Shown here: in pieces, positions 44,753-53,693 of the stretch
How positions within the stretch are numbered: the stretch's first letter is position 1
Layout of the letters: every line of letters starts with the position of its first letter
Assembly (NCBI RefSeq): GCF_008271295.1
Contig: NZ_VTOY01000002.1
Coordinates: forward strand, 1-64,000
Direction of reading: 5' to 3'
Source: Pseudoselenomonas ruminis
GTDB taxonomy: Bacteria; Bacillota; Negativicutes; Selenomonadales; Selenomonadaceae
DNA length: 64,000 nucleotides
Program-made: the position numbers and the translations under genes
Notes under the pieces: model-generated
What the model was told of the DNA's origin: nothing
The model's input: the letters and a program-made list of their open reading frames with translations, nothing else
Database searches by the model: none

Positions 44753-46003
44753 ATGCCGAAAAAAGAACCAGCCGCCCCATCCAATCAGGAAATTGTTGCC
44801 GCTACGACTATTTCCGGCGTCTATCAAGCAGCCCGCCAGCTCGAAGGGGTTGTCAAGAAAACGCCGCTGATTCCCAGCGACTTTTTCTCGGAACAGTCCG
44901 GCAACCAGGTATTCTTAAAGCCGGAAAACCTCCAGCATACCGGCGCCTTCAAACTGCGCGGTGCTTATAACAAAATAAGCCAGCTGACGGAAGAAGAACG
45001 GGCCAAAGGCGTCATCACTGCATCAGCCGGCAACCACGCCCAGGGTGTTGCCTATGCCGCCCAAAAACTTGGGGTAAAAGCAGTCATCTGCATGCCAGCA
45101 ACCACACCGATTCTCAAGGTTGAAGGCACCAAAGCCCTCGGAGCAGAAGTCGTACTGCATGGCGATGGGTTCGACGATGCCTTTGCCTACAGCCTGAAAC
45201 TGCAGAAAAAATACGGTTATGTCTACATCCATCCCTTCAACGATTTGCAGGTTCTCCTGGGCCAGGGCACGACTGCGCTGGAAATCATCGATGCCTGCAA
45301 AGATATCGATGCTATCCTCGTCCCGATTGGCGGTGGCGGTTTTGCCTCCGGCGTTGCCCTGGCTACCAAGCTCGTCAATCCCGATATCCAGGTCATCGGT
45401 GTCGAACCGGAAAACGCTGCCTGCATGAAAGCAGCCCTCGACAACGACAAAATCATCACCCTTGACAGTGCTGATACGGTAGCAGACGGTTGTGCCGTAA
45501 AGACAGCCGGCACACTGACCTTCGAATTCTGCAAAAAATACCTCGACGATATCATTACAGTTTCCGAAATGGAAATCATGGGTGCTTTGCTTGCTCTGAT
45601 TGAAAAACACAAACTCATTGCGGAAGGTGCCGGCGTACTCTCACTGGCGGCATTGACAAAGCTTCCGTTCAAAGGAAAGAAAGTTGCCGCTATCGTCAGC
45701 GGCGGCAATATCGACATTTCCATGATTTCCGCACTGATTGAAAAAGCCCTGATTGCCCGCAGCCGCGTATTTTGCTTTGCGGTTCCGCTGCCGGATAAAC
45801 CGGGCCAGCTGCTTAATGTCTCCCGTATCCTGGCCGAAGAAAATGCCAATGTCATCGAACTCAATCACAACCAGGCCAAAGTTACCGACAGTTTCAAAAA
45901 AGTTGTTTTGGAGGTCACCGTCGAAACGCATAACGAAGACCATGTCAATCGCATCATCGGTGCATTAAACAAGAATGGTTACGAAGTCGACCGCCTCTAT
46001 TGA
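44753..46003 (+). CDS. ilvA: Threonine ammonia-lyase (threonine dehydratase)
   Basis: A 416-residue PLP enzyme that converts threonine to 2-oxobutanoate and ammonia. The PLP Lys67 lies in 'HTGAFKLRGAYNKI', the phosphate loop is 'GGGGFASGVALA' near 200, and a single ACT-like regulatory domain fills the last 75 residues ('VPLPDKPGQLLNVSRILAEE'). This size and single ACT domain fit the shorter IlvA/TdcB class, so the role may be biosynthetic (isoleucine) or catabolic. The start at 44753 has AAGGAGG at 8 nt; the frame is open upstream but the extra residues are not family-like. Confidence 0.93.
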   Translation: MPKKEPAAPSNQEIVAATTISGVYQAARQLEGVVKKTPLIPSDFFSEQSGNQVFLKPENLQHTGAFKLRGAYNKISQLTEEERAKGVITASAGNHAQGVAYAAQKLGVKAVICMPATTPILKVEGTKALGAEVVLHGDGFDDAFAYSLKLQKKYGYVYIHPFNDLQVLLGQGTTALEIIDACKDIDAILVPIGGGGFASGVALATKLVNPDIQVIGVEPENAACMKAALDNDKIITLDSADTVADGCAVKTAGTLTFEFCKKYLDDIITVSEMEIMGALLALIEKHKLIAEGAGVLSLAALTKLPFKGKKVAAIVSGGNIDISMISALIEKALIARSRVFCFAVPLPDKPGQLLNVSRILAEENANVIELNHNQAKVTDSFKKVVLEVTVETHNEDHVNRIIGALNKNGYEVDRLY

Positions 46004-46017
46004 TAGTATTTCTACCG

Positions 46018-46053
46018 AAAAGGAACCCATTTTTCTCTGGGTTCTTTTTCTTT
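46018..46053 (+). terminator. Terminator of ilvA
   Basis: GAACCCA / TGGGTTC stem with an 8-nt loop, followed by TTTTTCTTT. Confidence 0.85.
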
Positions 46054-46111
46054 CCCTCGTACTGTATTGTTATTCATAGTTTTCTAAAAATAGAACCTTT
46101 TACCAGGTGCA

Positions 46112-46141
46112 TTGACTTTTTTTAGTACCTGCTTATATAAT
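46112..46141 (+). promoter_or_regulatory. Promoter of the lactate permease gene
   Basis: TTGACT (46112-46117), 18-nt spacer, TATAAT (46136-46141), about 70 bp before the start codon. Confidence 0.7.
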
Positions 46142-46211
46142 GAAGTATCTTATTTATATATTTAATATTTTTTCACGATGTTCTGTCATCAAAAGAAAGG
46201 AATGAACTCAT

Positions 46212-47747
46212 TTGGTTCTACTCGCACTGTCCCCAATTCTTTGGTTGGTCGTTGCGCTGAGCATCCTTCATATGCCCGGTCACAAGGCCTGCCTCCTGGC
46301 CCTCCTCATCTCGATTGTTGTCGGCATGGGGCTCTATGACATGACCGCTTTGCACGCTTTCCAGGCTTTCCTTGAAGGTGTTGCCCTGGCTTGCTGGCCT
46401 ATCCTTTTGGTCATCATTGCCGCCATCTTCACGTACAACCTTTCCCTGCACACCAAAGGCATGGATGTCATCAAGAAAATGCTCACCTCGGTCAGCCATG
46501 ACCGCCGCGTGCTGATTCTCCTGATTGGCTGGGGCTTTGGCGGTTTCCTCGAGGGTATGGCTGGCTTTGGTACGGCTATCGCCATACCGGCCGGCATGCT
46601 TGCCGGTATCGGCATCAATCCGATTATGGCTGCCTCCGTCTGCCTGATTGCCAACTCGGTACCGACTGCTTATGGTTCCATCGGTATTCCACTGGTAACC
46701 CTCGGCAGCGTCACGGGCAATGACCCGACTACGCTTGCAACCTACACCTGCCTGCAGCTTGCTCCGCTGACGATTCTCTGCCCGACGCTTATGACAATCG
46801 TTGCTGGTGGCGGCAAGCTCAAGGCACTGAAGGGCATGACCGTCATGTGCATTGCTGCAGCTCTCGGCTTCCTTATCCCGGAGCTGGTTGTCGCTCACTT
46901 CATGGGCCCGGAACTGGCTGTTGTCGCCGGTGCCATCGGTGCCATGGGTGCCATTGTCGGCTGTGCAAAACTGTTCCCGGTAAACGACCCGGAATACGCT
47001 ATGCCTTCCCATGATGACGAGGAGCCGGTTACCGCTGCTGGCGGATTCAAAGCATGGCTGCCGTTCATTCTCATCTTCGTATTCCTGCTGGCTACGTCGA
47101 AACTCGTTCCGGCACTTCATGATCCGCTTAACCTCATCAAAACTTCTGTCCTCATTTACGATGGCGAAGGTGGTACACCATACACCTTTACCTGGGTTGC
47201 TACCCCGGGTATCCTGATCCTGCTGGCTGCTTTCATCGGTGGCAGCGTTCAGGGTGCTGGCATCGGTGAGATGCTCAGCGTCTTCAAGAAAACCGTCATC
47301 AACCTTCGTTTCACGATTGTTACGATTATTGCCGTCATCGCTACGGCAAAAGTCATGGGTTATGCTGGCATGACCCACGAAATTGCCGAAACGGCCGTCG
47401 CTGCTACGGGGACTGCTTATCCGTGCATTGCTGCCTTCATCGGCTCTATCGGTACGTTCATCACCGGTTCGGCAACGTCGAGCTGTGTACTGTTCGGCAA
47501 GCTGCAGACGGATTCTGCTCTGGCAATCGGTGCAACGCCGGCCGCCCAGGCCTGGATTGCCGCAGCGAATGCCACGGGCGCCTGCGCTGGTAAAATGGTA
47601 TCGCCACAGAGCATTGCCATCGCCGTTGCTTCGATTGGTGTCACCGGCGTCGACGGCCAGTTATTAAAATTTGCCGTTCGCTACTACGTTCCGTTTGTCA
47701 TCGTCATGGGCCTTATCGTGTACTTTGGCCAGAGCGTTGTCGGCTAA
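46212..47747 (+). CDS. L-lactate permease (LctP family)
   Basis: A 511-residue, multi-span transporter of the lactate permease family, moving lactate or glycolate with protons. 'GFGGFLEGMAGFGTAIAIPAG' and 'NSVPTAYGSIGIPLVTLG' near residues 100-165 are the family signature, as is 'GSIGTFITGSATSSCVLFGKLQ' near 420. Fermentative Negativicutes commonly use or excrete lactate, so both uptake and export are possible. It starts with TTG; AAAGGAA lies about 10 nt upstream and a stop codon is in frame just before, so no earlier start exists. It has its own promoter and terminator. Confidence 0.94.
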   Translation: MVLLALSPILWLVVALSILHMPGHKACLLALLISIVVGMGLYDMTALHAFQAFLEGVALACWPILLVIIAAIFTYNLSLHTKGMDVIKKMLTSVSHDRRVLILLIGWGFGGFLEGMAGFGTAIAIPAGMLAGIGINPIMAASVCLIANSVPTAYGSIGIPLVTLGSVTGNDPTTLATYTCLQLAPLTILCPTLMTIVAGGGKLKALKGMTVMCIAAALGFLIPELVVAHFMGPELAVVAGAIGAMGAIVGCAKLFPVNDPEYAMPSHDDEEPVTAAGGFKAWLPFILIFVFLLATSKLVPALHDPLNLIKTSVLIYDGEGGTPYTFTWVATPGILILLAAFIGGSVQGAGIGEMLSVFKKTVINLRFTIVTIIAVIATAKVMGYAGMTHEIAETAVAATGTAYPCIAAFIGSIGTFITGSATSSCVLFGKLQTDSALAIGATPAAQAWIAAANATGACAGKMVSPQSIAIAVASIGVTGVDGQLLKFAVRYYVPFVIVMGLIVYFGQSVVG

Positions 47748-47788
47748 ACCATAACCTTATATTGCTAACCATTTAAACCAACCATAAA

Positions 47789-47817
47789 GCGGCTGCCAAA
47801 CGGCAGCCGTTTTTCTT
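47789..47817 (+). terminator. Terminator of the lactate permease gene
   Basis: Perfect 8-bp stem CGGCTGCC / GGCAGCCG with a 4-nt loop, followed by TTTTTCTT. Confidence 0.9.
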
Positions 47818-47898
47818 ATGCAGGCAAAAGCGAACGTTTTCCTCTTTCCTCGCGTTATATGCTATACTAGTACTAAGTGCAACAAAAAGGAGATTCCA

Positions 47899-48810
47899 AT
47901 GATTCAATTAAATAAGCTTACGACCGAACGTCGTAATCCCCATACCTCCCATATTGATGAATTAAGTACCCTCGAAATGGTGACGGCCATCAATCGCGAA
48001 GACCAGCAGGTTCCATTGGCCGTTGAAAAAGTATTGCCACAGATTGCCCAGGCTGTCGACCTCATCACCGAGAGACTCAAAAATGGCGGCCGCCTCTTTT
48101 ATATCGGCGCTGGTACTTCCGGCCGGCTTGGCATCCTTGACGCCGTTGAATGCCCCCCCACTTATGGAACGGCTCCGGAAATGGTACAAGGGCTTATCGC
48201 CGGCGGAACCCCGGCTATCTTCAAAGCCCAGGAAGGGGCCGAAGACAATCCTGCCCTTGCCGCTAAGGATTTGACCGCTGCCGGCTTTTCTGCCTGTGAT
48301 GTGCTGGTCGGCATCGCGGCCTCCGGGCGCACGCCTTATGTAATCGGCGGCATCGAATACGCCAAAAAAATCAAGGCACCGACCATCGCCTTATCCTGCA
48401 GCGAAAATTCCCAAATAGCCGCACTTGCCGATATTGCCATCACCCCGATCACCGGGCCAGAAGCTGTCACTGGCAGCACCCGCATGAAAGCCGGCACCGC
48501 ACAAAAACTGGTACTCAATATGCTGTCTACTGGCACCATGATAAAATTGGGCAAGGTCTACGGAAATCTCATGGTCGATGTAAAGACCTCCAACCTCAAA
48601 CTCGAGGAACGGGCCCGCCGCATCGTCATGGAAGCGACAGGCTGCAGCCGCGACGAAGCCATTGCGGTACTCGCCCAAGCGCAGGGACGGGCAAAACTCG
48701 CTATCCTGCTGCAACTCACAGGCTGCAGTGCCGAGGAAGGACGAGAGCTGCTAAAAAAGGCAGAAGGAAAACTCGGCAGCGCCTTGCATGAAATGGAGAA
48801 ACAGGCATGA
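47899..48810 (+). CDS. murQ: N-acetylmuramic acid 6-phosphate etherase
   Basis: A 303-residue cytoplasmic enzyme that splits MurNAc-6-phosphate to GlcNAc-6-phosphate and D-lactate. The SIS-domain motif '[22 protein letters not shown]' and '[20 protein letters not shown]' are diagnostic. The start at 47899 follows AAGGAGA at 6 nt, which excludes an upstream ATG in frame at 47818. A likely -10 (TATACT, 47863-47868) precedes it. The stop overlaps the murP start (ATGA), so the two are coupled. The lactate it releases is a possible link to the permease gene next door, though that has its own terminator. Confidence 0.96.
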   Translation: MIQLNKLTTERRNPHTSHIDELSTLEMVTAINREDQQVPLAVEKVLPQIAQAVDLITERLKNGGRLFYIGAGTSGRLGILDAVECPPTYGTAPEMVQGLIAGGTPAIFKAQEGAEDNPALAAKDLTAAGFSACDVLVGIAASGRTPYVIGGIEYAKKIKAPTIALSCSENSQIAALADIAITPITGPEAVTGSTRMKAGTAQKLVLNMLSTGTMIKLGKVYGNLMVDVKTSNLKLEERARRIVMEATGCSRDEAIAVLAQAQGRAKLAILLQLTGCSAEEGRELLKKAEGKLGSALHEMEKQA

Positions 48811-50186
48811 ACTATGAAAAAATCGCCAGTCAGATTTTCCTGATTACAGGACCTGCTGACAACATCAAAACCATAAACCACTGTATGACCCGCCTCCGTC
48901 TGGTACTTTTAAAGACACCACCAGACATCGAGCAGCGTCTGAAGTCTATCGAGGGCGTTCTTGGCGTCAATCAAAACGAGGACGAATTACAGATTATCTT
49001 AGGACCTGGCCGCGTGGATAATGTCACCGACGAATTTTCAAAACTTGCGGCGGACGCCGGCTCTGCTTCAGGCGAGAAACCGGCCGCTGCTGCCGAAAGA
49101 AAACCACAAATTGGCGATGGCAAAGAACTTCATGCACAAATCCGCGCTAAAAACGCCACGCCGGTAAAACTATTCTTCAAGCGAATCGCCAGCATTTTCG
49201 TGCCGCTTATCCCAGCCTTTATCGCCTGCGGCCTTATCAGCGGCCTGTTAAACGTCGTTGCCAAGGCTGACCCATCCGCAACGGCTGCCGCCTGGTTCCA
49301 GCTGCTCGCAGTTGCTGGCAATGTCATCTTCTGGGGGATGAATCTTTTCATCGGCTTCAATGCTGCCAAAGAATTTGGCGGCACCCCTATCCTTGGCGGC
49401 ATTCTCGGCGGACTTATCACCCATCCGGGGCTGGCAGGAATCACTCTCAACAGTACCCAGCTCGTTCCCGGCCGCGGCGGAGTCATTTCGGTACTGCTCA
49501 TCGCCGCCCTTGGCGCCTTGGTGGAGAAACGCTTGCGCCGCCTTATCCCCGAGATGTTCTGCCTGTTTTTGGTACCACTCTTTACTTTCCTCATCACCGG
49601 CACAATTGCCATCCTGTTTTTACAGCCATTCGGTGGTTTTCTGTCCGACCTCATCGGCCAGACGGTAACTACTGCCATAAATGCCGGCGGTGCCATCACC
49701 GGCTTTGTTCTTGGCGGCCTGTGGCTGCCCCTCGTCATGCTTGGGCTCCATCAGGCATTTACCCCGATTCACGTCGACCTGCTCGCCCGTTACGGCGTAA
49801 CCATACTGCTGCCTATCCTGGCCATGGCGGGAGCCGGTCAGGTCGGTGCCAGCTTTGCCGTTTACTTCAAAACCAACAACAAGCACCTCAAGCAGACCGT
49901 TGCCTCAGCGCTTCCGGTTGGCATCATGGGCATTGGCGAACCGCTTATCTACGGTGTGACCTTCCCGCTGGGCCGGCCCTTTATCGGTGCCTGCATTGGC
50001 GGTGCTTTTGGCGGAGCTGTTCAGGCAGCTTTTGGCATCGGCTCAGCTACGCTTGGCATTTCCGGCCTGCCGCTGGCAGCTGGTACTGACCATATCGCCC
50101 TTTACCTCTTGGGGCTGGTCACAGCTTATGCGGCTGGCTTTGCCGCCACCTGGCTGCTCGGCTTTGACGATCCTGCCGAGGAATAA
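48807..50186 (+). CDS. murP: MurNAc-type PTS IIBC permease
   Basis: A 459-residue PTS transporter. The N-terminal IIB domain (about 1-80) has the phosphorylated Cys in '[13 protein letters not shown]'. A polar Ala/Lys linker (about 80-115) leads to the glucose-superfamily IIC domain ('[20 protein letters not shown]', '[16 protein letters not shown]'). No IIA domain is present, so it must borrow a glucose-type IIA from elsewhere. Position between murQ and mupG assigns the substrate as MurNAc or MurNAc-GlcNAc. Its start overlaps the murQ stop. Confidence 0.93.
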   Translation: MNYEKIASQIFLITGPADNIKTINHCMTRLRLVLLKTPPDIEQRLKSIEGVLGVNQNEDELQIILGPGRVDNVTDEFSKLAADAGSASGEKPAAAAERKPQIGDGKELHAQIRAKNATPVKLFFKRIASIFVPLIPAFIACGLISGLLNVVAKADPSATAAAWFQLLAVAGNVIFWGMNLFIGFNAAKEFGGTPILGGILGGLITHPGLAGITLNSTQLVPGRGGVISVLLIAALGALVEKRLRRLIPEMFCLFLVPLFTFLITGTIAILFLQPFGGFLSDLIGQTVTTAINAGGAITGFVLGGLWLPLVMLGLHQAFTPIHVDLLARYGVTILLPILAMAGAGQVGASFAVYFKTNNKHLKQTVASALPVGIMGIGEPLIYGVTFPLGRPFIGACIGGAFGGAVQAAFGIGSATLGISGLPLAAGTDHIALYLLGLVTAYAAGFAATWLLGFDDPAEE

Positions 50187-50231
50187 CCTCCCGGCACCAT
50201 CAAATATCAACAGATAAAGAAGGAATATTTC

Positions 50232-51314
50232 ATGAACAATGGTATTTCCATTTACCCGGGTCTTGATAACACCCTGGAAGAAAATCTCGAACTCATCGAT
50301 AAAGCCGCAGCCTGCGGCTTTCGCCGTATCTTTACCTCCCTGCATATCCCCGAGACAAACGTCCAAGCCTTGAAACGCGAGCTGTCGGAGCTCCTGCGGG
50401 AAGCCCGCCGCCACGATATGGAAATCATATCCGATATTTCTCCGGCCACCATGGATTTGCTGGGTATCAAGGAATTTTCGCCTTCGGCATTCCGCATGCT
50501 CGGAATCACCACGCTGCGGCTCGATTACGGCTTTGGCCTCGAGGAAATTGTAAAACTCTCCCACAACAAGCAGGATATCCGCATCCAGCTCAATGCCTCA
50601 ACCATTACGGGCAAACTGCTCAGTGCTTTGGTAGAGATGCAGGCCAACTTCCGCCAGATTGATGCCCTGCATAACTTCTACCCCCGCCGTGGCACGGGAA
50701 TCAGCGAGGAATGCCTCGTGCGCAAGACCATGATGCTGCACAAGCTGAAAATCAAGACGGGCGCCTTTGTCCCAAGTCAGGGACGCCGCCGAAGCCCTTT
50801 GCAGGATGGCCTCCCCACTATGGAGGACCATCGGGATGAAGCGGCTGAACTCGCCTCCCGCCACCTCATTGCCCTGGGAATCGACTCCGTCTTCCTTGCC
50901 GACAGCCTTCCCACCGATGAAGAACTTCACGCCATCGGTTCCTTAAGCAATGACCAGGTCACGCTGGGCGCCAAACTCCTGACTAAAGACCCGGTACAGC
51001 GCGAGCTGCTGTCCCACACCTTCACAGCCCGGGCCGACGAAGCCCGCGATGCCATCCGCGCCGAGGAAAGCCGCCTGATCCTAAAGGATATGGGCATGAA
51101 AATCCAGCCGGACAATACCATCATCCGGCCGATTGGCGCAGTCACGCTGGATAACGCAGATTATAAGCGCTATATGGGCGAACTTCAGATTATCCGTACG
51201 CCACAGGAGGCCGATGCACGAACCAATGTAGCCGCCATGGTCGAGGAAAGCGAAGTCAACATGCTCCAGTACATCACTCCGGGACGAAAGTTTTCATTCC
51301 GATTCAAAGAATAA
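50232..51314 (+). CDS. mupG: MupG-like 6-phospho-N-acetylmuramidase
   Basis: A 360-residue protein of the DUF871/MupG family: a TIM-barrel (about 1-235, 'ISIYPGLDNTLEENLELIDKA', 'TTLRLDYGFGLEEI', 'LHNFYPRRGTGIS') followed by a small C-terminal beta domain. In Staphylococcus aureus MupG hydrolyses the phosphorylated disaccharide MurNAc-6P-GlcNAc that MurP imports, and MurQ then acts on the product; the same three genes occur together here. AAGAAGGAA precedes the ATG. The function is by family and context. Confidence 0.9.
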   Translation: MNNGISIYPGLDNTLEENLELIDKAAACGFRRIFTSLHIPETNVQALKRELSELLREARRHDMEIISDISPATMDLLGIKEFSPSAFRMLGITTLRLDYGFGLEEIVKLSHNKQDIRIQLNASTITGKLLSALVEMQANFRQIDALHNFYPRRGTGISEECLVRKTMMLHKLKIKTGAFVPSQGRRRSPLQDGLPTMEDHRDEAAELASRHLIALGIDSVFLADSLPTDEELHAIGSLSNDQVTLGAKLLTKDPVQRELLSHTFTARADEARDAIRAEESRLILKDMGMKIQPDNTIIRPIGAVTLDNADYKRYMGELQIIRTPQEADARTNVAAMVEESEVNMLQYITPGRKFSFRFKE

Positions 51315-51319
51315 ACTGC

Positions 51320-51342
51320 TATAATATACATAATTGAATGTA
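51320..51342 (+). promoter_or_regulatory. arsR -10 and adjoining palindromic operator
   Basis: TATAAT (51320-51325) with a weak -35 (TTCCGA) inside the mupG end. Immediately downstream is TACATAATTGAATGTA (51327-51342), arms TACAT/ATGTA, covering the expected start site. It contains the TTGAAT half-site typical of CadC/SmtB operators, so autorepression by the next gene is likely. Confidence 0.45.
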
Positions 51343-51355
51343 ATGGGAGGATTTT

Positions 51356-51727
51356 ATGGACGATCATACCGCTAACGATGACCTCTGCGAGGTCTATCAC
51401 ACGCATCCGGACCGGTTGCAGGACTGCGCCATCCATAAACTTGATGACGATACCAGTCTGGCATTGGCCGATGTCTTTAAAACACTTGGAGATAAAACCC
51501 GCATCAAACTCCTCTCTCTGCTGGCTTCTGAAGAGGAGCTCTGCGTCTGCGATATCGCCGAAGCACTTCAGATGGGACAATCCGCCATCTCGCATCAGCT
51601 GCGCGTGCTTCGTGCTGCCCGTCTTGTGAAATTCCGCAAAGTGGGCAAAGAGGCTTTTTATTCCCTGGACGATGACCATGTGCTAAAACTCATGCGTCAG
51701 GGACTCGACCACGTTCGCGAGGCTTAA
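51356..51727 (+). CDS. Metal-sensing ArsR/SmtB-family repressor (CadC-like)
   Basis: A 123-residue winged-helix repressor. The HTH is 'AEALQMGQSAISHQLRVLRAARLV' (read in parts, residues about 70-93). Two metal sites are visible: the alpha-3N type ELCVCD motif near residue 60, plus an N-terminal Cys/His region (DDLCEVYHTHPDR, LQDCAIH), and a complete alpha-5 site DxHx10HxxE at the C-terminus (DDH ... HVRE). Such proteins release DNA on binding Cd, Zn, Pb or Co. No efflux pump gene is adjacent; the next gene is a cell-wall hydrolase. SD GGGAGG is 5 nt before the ATG. Confidence 0.92.
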   Translation: MDDHTANDDLCEVYHTHPDRLQDCAIHKLDDDTSLALADVFKTLGDKTRIKLLSLLASEEELCVCDIAEALQMGQSAISHQLRVLRAARLVKFRKVGKEAFYSLDDDHVLKLMRQGLDHVREA

Positions 51728-51755
51728 TCCGAAAACAACAGAAAGGACGACGACT

Positions 51756-52514
51756 ATGAAACGACCACGGCTGCTTCGAACCGGCATTGTCACCTGCCTG
51801 TCGCTTGTCATGCTGACCGGCGCAGTACTGGCATCGCCTACACTTCGCTCCGGTTCCACCGGACATGATGTACTGCTGTTGCAGAAAAAACTCAAGACTG
51901 TCGGCTATACCATCCATTCCGTTGATGGTGTCTACGGCGATGAGACCGAACGCGCTGTGGCCGAATTCCAGCGGGATCAAAAAATCCGCATCACGGGAAT
52001 CGTCAACAATGCCACTTGGCGGGCTCTGCAAAAAGCCAAGAAACGGACCTGGGGCAGCAATGTCCCCAAACCTGAACCGATTCCGGTTCCAACGACCGGT
52101 GGCGGGCAGCTGGCACCAGATAACCAGCCGATTCTTGCTCCCGGCAAGGTAAACGCCATTATCCGCACGGCCAAATCCTACATTGGCGTCCCCTACAAAT
52201 TCGGCGGAGACACGCCCAAGGCCTTTGACTGCTCGGGATACCTGCAATACGTCTTTGCCCAGAACGGAATCACCATCCCCCGCACAGCCGATGAACAGTA
52301 TAAACTCGGCCGGCGCACGACCAGCAGCCGCCAGCTTGTCCCGGGCGATTTGGTTTTCTTCACCACGTATGAACCCGGCGCCTCTCACTGCGGCATTTAT
52401 CTGGGCAATGGGCAATTCATCCACGCCAGCTCTAGCAAAGGCGTTCGCATTGATGAATTATCCAACAGCTACTGGTCCCCGCGTTACTACGGCGGAAAAC
52501 ATATTGTAAAATGA
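51756..52514 (+). CDS. Secreted NlpC/P60 peptidoglycan endopeptidase with PG-binding domain
   Basis: A 252-residue exported enzyme. Order: signal peptide (about 1-26), PG_binding_1 domain (about 30-92, 'GSTGHDVLLLQKKLKTVGY', 'YGDETERAVAEFQRDQ'), a Pro-rich linker (about 100-125), and the NlpC/P60 domain (about 130-252) with catalytic Cys in 'KAFDCSGYLQYVF', His in 'ASHCGIYLGNGQFIHAS' and the following polar residue. It should cut gamma-D-Glu-diamino acid links in peptides. It follows arsR by 28 nt and may be under its control. Next to mur salvage genes, a role in wall turnover is natural. Confidence 0.93.
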   Translation: MKRPRLLRTGIVTCLSLVMLTGAVLASPTLRSGSTGHDVLLLQKKLKTVGYTIHSVDGVYGDETERAVAEFQRDQKIRITGIVNNATWRALQKAKKRTWGSNVPKPEPIPVPTTGGGQLAPDNQPILAPGKVNAIIRTAKSYIGVPYKFGGDTPKAFDCSGYLQYVFAQNGITIPRTADEQYKLGRRTTSSRQLVPGDLVFFTTYEPGASHCGIYLGNGQFIHASSSKGVRIDELSNSYWSPRYYGGKHIVK

Positions 52515-52520
52515 CATAGA

Positions 52521-52549
52521 AAAAGCCTCCGGCTCAGCCGGAGGCTTTT
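52521..52549. terminator. Shared terminator of the NlpC/P60 and sigma-factor genes
   Basis: Perfect 13-bp stem AAAAGCCTCCGGC / GCCGGAGGCTTTT with loop TCA, A and T runs on both sides, between convergent genes. Confidence 0.92.
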
Positions 52550-52559
52550 CTTCTATCCA

Positions 52560-53318
52560 TCAGGCACTTATCTGCAACAGAATATCCTGCAGGTTTAATG
52601 CCACCAATTCATCTTCATGCGAGTCCTCACACTCGGTCATCATCAGCAGCTGCTGGACTACCAGATAATTCCGGAACATCTCCACCGTGATGTCCTGCTT
52701 TGCCATGATATGCCGGCGCATTTTGCGCTTGGAACGCTGCAGGGCATTGTCGACACTCTTAATGGAACCACCGATTTCATCGGCAATCTCCTGATAGGAC
52801 ATCCCGCGCACATAGGACAGGAAGATACGGTAGTCAAATGGTGTCAATTCTCTGCTTACCACCGACTGGCAAAATTCATAGTCTTCCTTCATCACCAGGC
52901 AAAACTCTGGATTTGCCTCCAATTCGTCACTGACCAGAATATCCAGCAGGGTGTAGTTCTCACTCTCTTCGGCAATCGAATAATCCAGTGAATAAGCCGT
53001 ATTAAGCGGCTGGTTTTTAAGCCGCTGCAAAGCCTTTACTGCCGTGATGAACTGACAGCGTACACAGTGCTGTGCAAAGACACCAAATGGAATCTTCTTT
53101 TCCGGTTTATAATCGCGCATAGCCTTGAAGAAGCCAATCTGCCCTTCTTGGTATAAATCCTCCTGGGCAATATTGCGTAAACAATTCCAACGAGTCTGGC
53201 CGCCAATCATTGGTGCATAGCGTTTCAACATCATTTGAACCAGCTGGTCATCCCCATTCAGCTGATACAATGCTACTATTTCTTCATCGGTCATCTCTTT
53301 CCAGCTATCCTTAGACAA
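52560..53318 (-). CDS. SigH-like sigma-70-family factor
   Basis: A 252-residue RNA polymerase sigma factor. Region 2 is visible ('AQEDLYQEGQIGFFKAMRDYKPEKKIPFGVFAQHCVRCQ', read in parts) and region 4 ends in 'YVRGMSYQEIADEIGGSIKSVDNALQRSK', a helix-turn-helix. It lacks regions 1 and 3, so it is an alternative factor close to SigH, which serves transition-state and competence or sporulation genes in Bacillus; the regulon here is unknown. A C-terminal tail of about 40 residues is extra. The start is uncertain: TTG at 53318 (AGGAG 13 nt upstream) or ATG at 53294. It stands alone. Confidence 0.88.
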   Translation of the reverse strand: MSKDSWKEMTDEEIVALYQLNGDDQLVQMMLKRYAPMIGGQTRWNCLRNIAQEDLYQEGQIGFFKAMRDYKPEKKIPFGVFAQHCVRCQFITAVKALQRLKNQPLNTAYSLDYSIAEESENYTLLDILVSDELEANPEFCLVMKEDYEFCQSVVSRELTPFDYRIFLSYVRGMSYQEIADEIGGSIKSVDNALQRSKRKMRRHIMAKQDITVEMFRNYLVVQQLLMMTECEDSHEDELVALNLQDILLQISA

Positions 53319-53693
53319 GACTCTATCCCACTCCTATCTTCTGCTATCCGATTTCCCTTCTTACCTTACTCTAATCTATCTTAACATGACATTAATAGGA
53401 GATACAATATGACTATTTTCCCTAAATTTCCTAATTTATCCCTTCACAGACATACACGTTAATAGTGATACTAGCCTTTATCTGGCTCGATGCTCTCCAT
53501 CAACATCATAACTCCCTCTACTTTACTAGGACCTTCCTCCTATAATATCAATTCATCTTCTCGTTATTCCTATTGTATTTCACTATTATTTCCAATTGTT
53601 CCCATTTCTTATTTCGCTCCACTACAACGAAAATCCGCCGGCTTTAACTGCCGACGGACTTTCGTAGCGATGGGCGATAAATCCCATATCCTT
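53319..53693. other. AT-rich intergenic stretch upstream of the sigma gene
   Basis: About 375 bp without a convincing gene, between the sigma factor start and the hemL end. It holds the sigma gene's leader, low-complexity pyrimidine-rich sequence, and the hemL terminator. A 17-codon plus-strand frame at about 53409 has an SD-like AGGAG but no other support. I see no clear promoter. Confidence 0.5.
53627..53665 (-). terminator. Terminator of the tetrapyrrole operon
   Basis: Stem of about 15 bp (ACGAAAGTCCGTCGGC / GCCGGCGGATTTTCGT) with a short loop, 29 bp after the hemL stop. The T run after it is short. Confidence 0.65.

Noticed and set aside
46218..47378. Minus-strand open frame (386 codons)
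   Set aside because: Antisense to lactate permease; rich in His/Gln/Asp as expected for a shadow frame.
53409..53462. 17-codon plus-strand frame with an SD-like AGGAG
   Set aside because: Too short, no promoter or neighbour linking it to a function; chance in AT-rich sequence.
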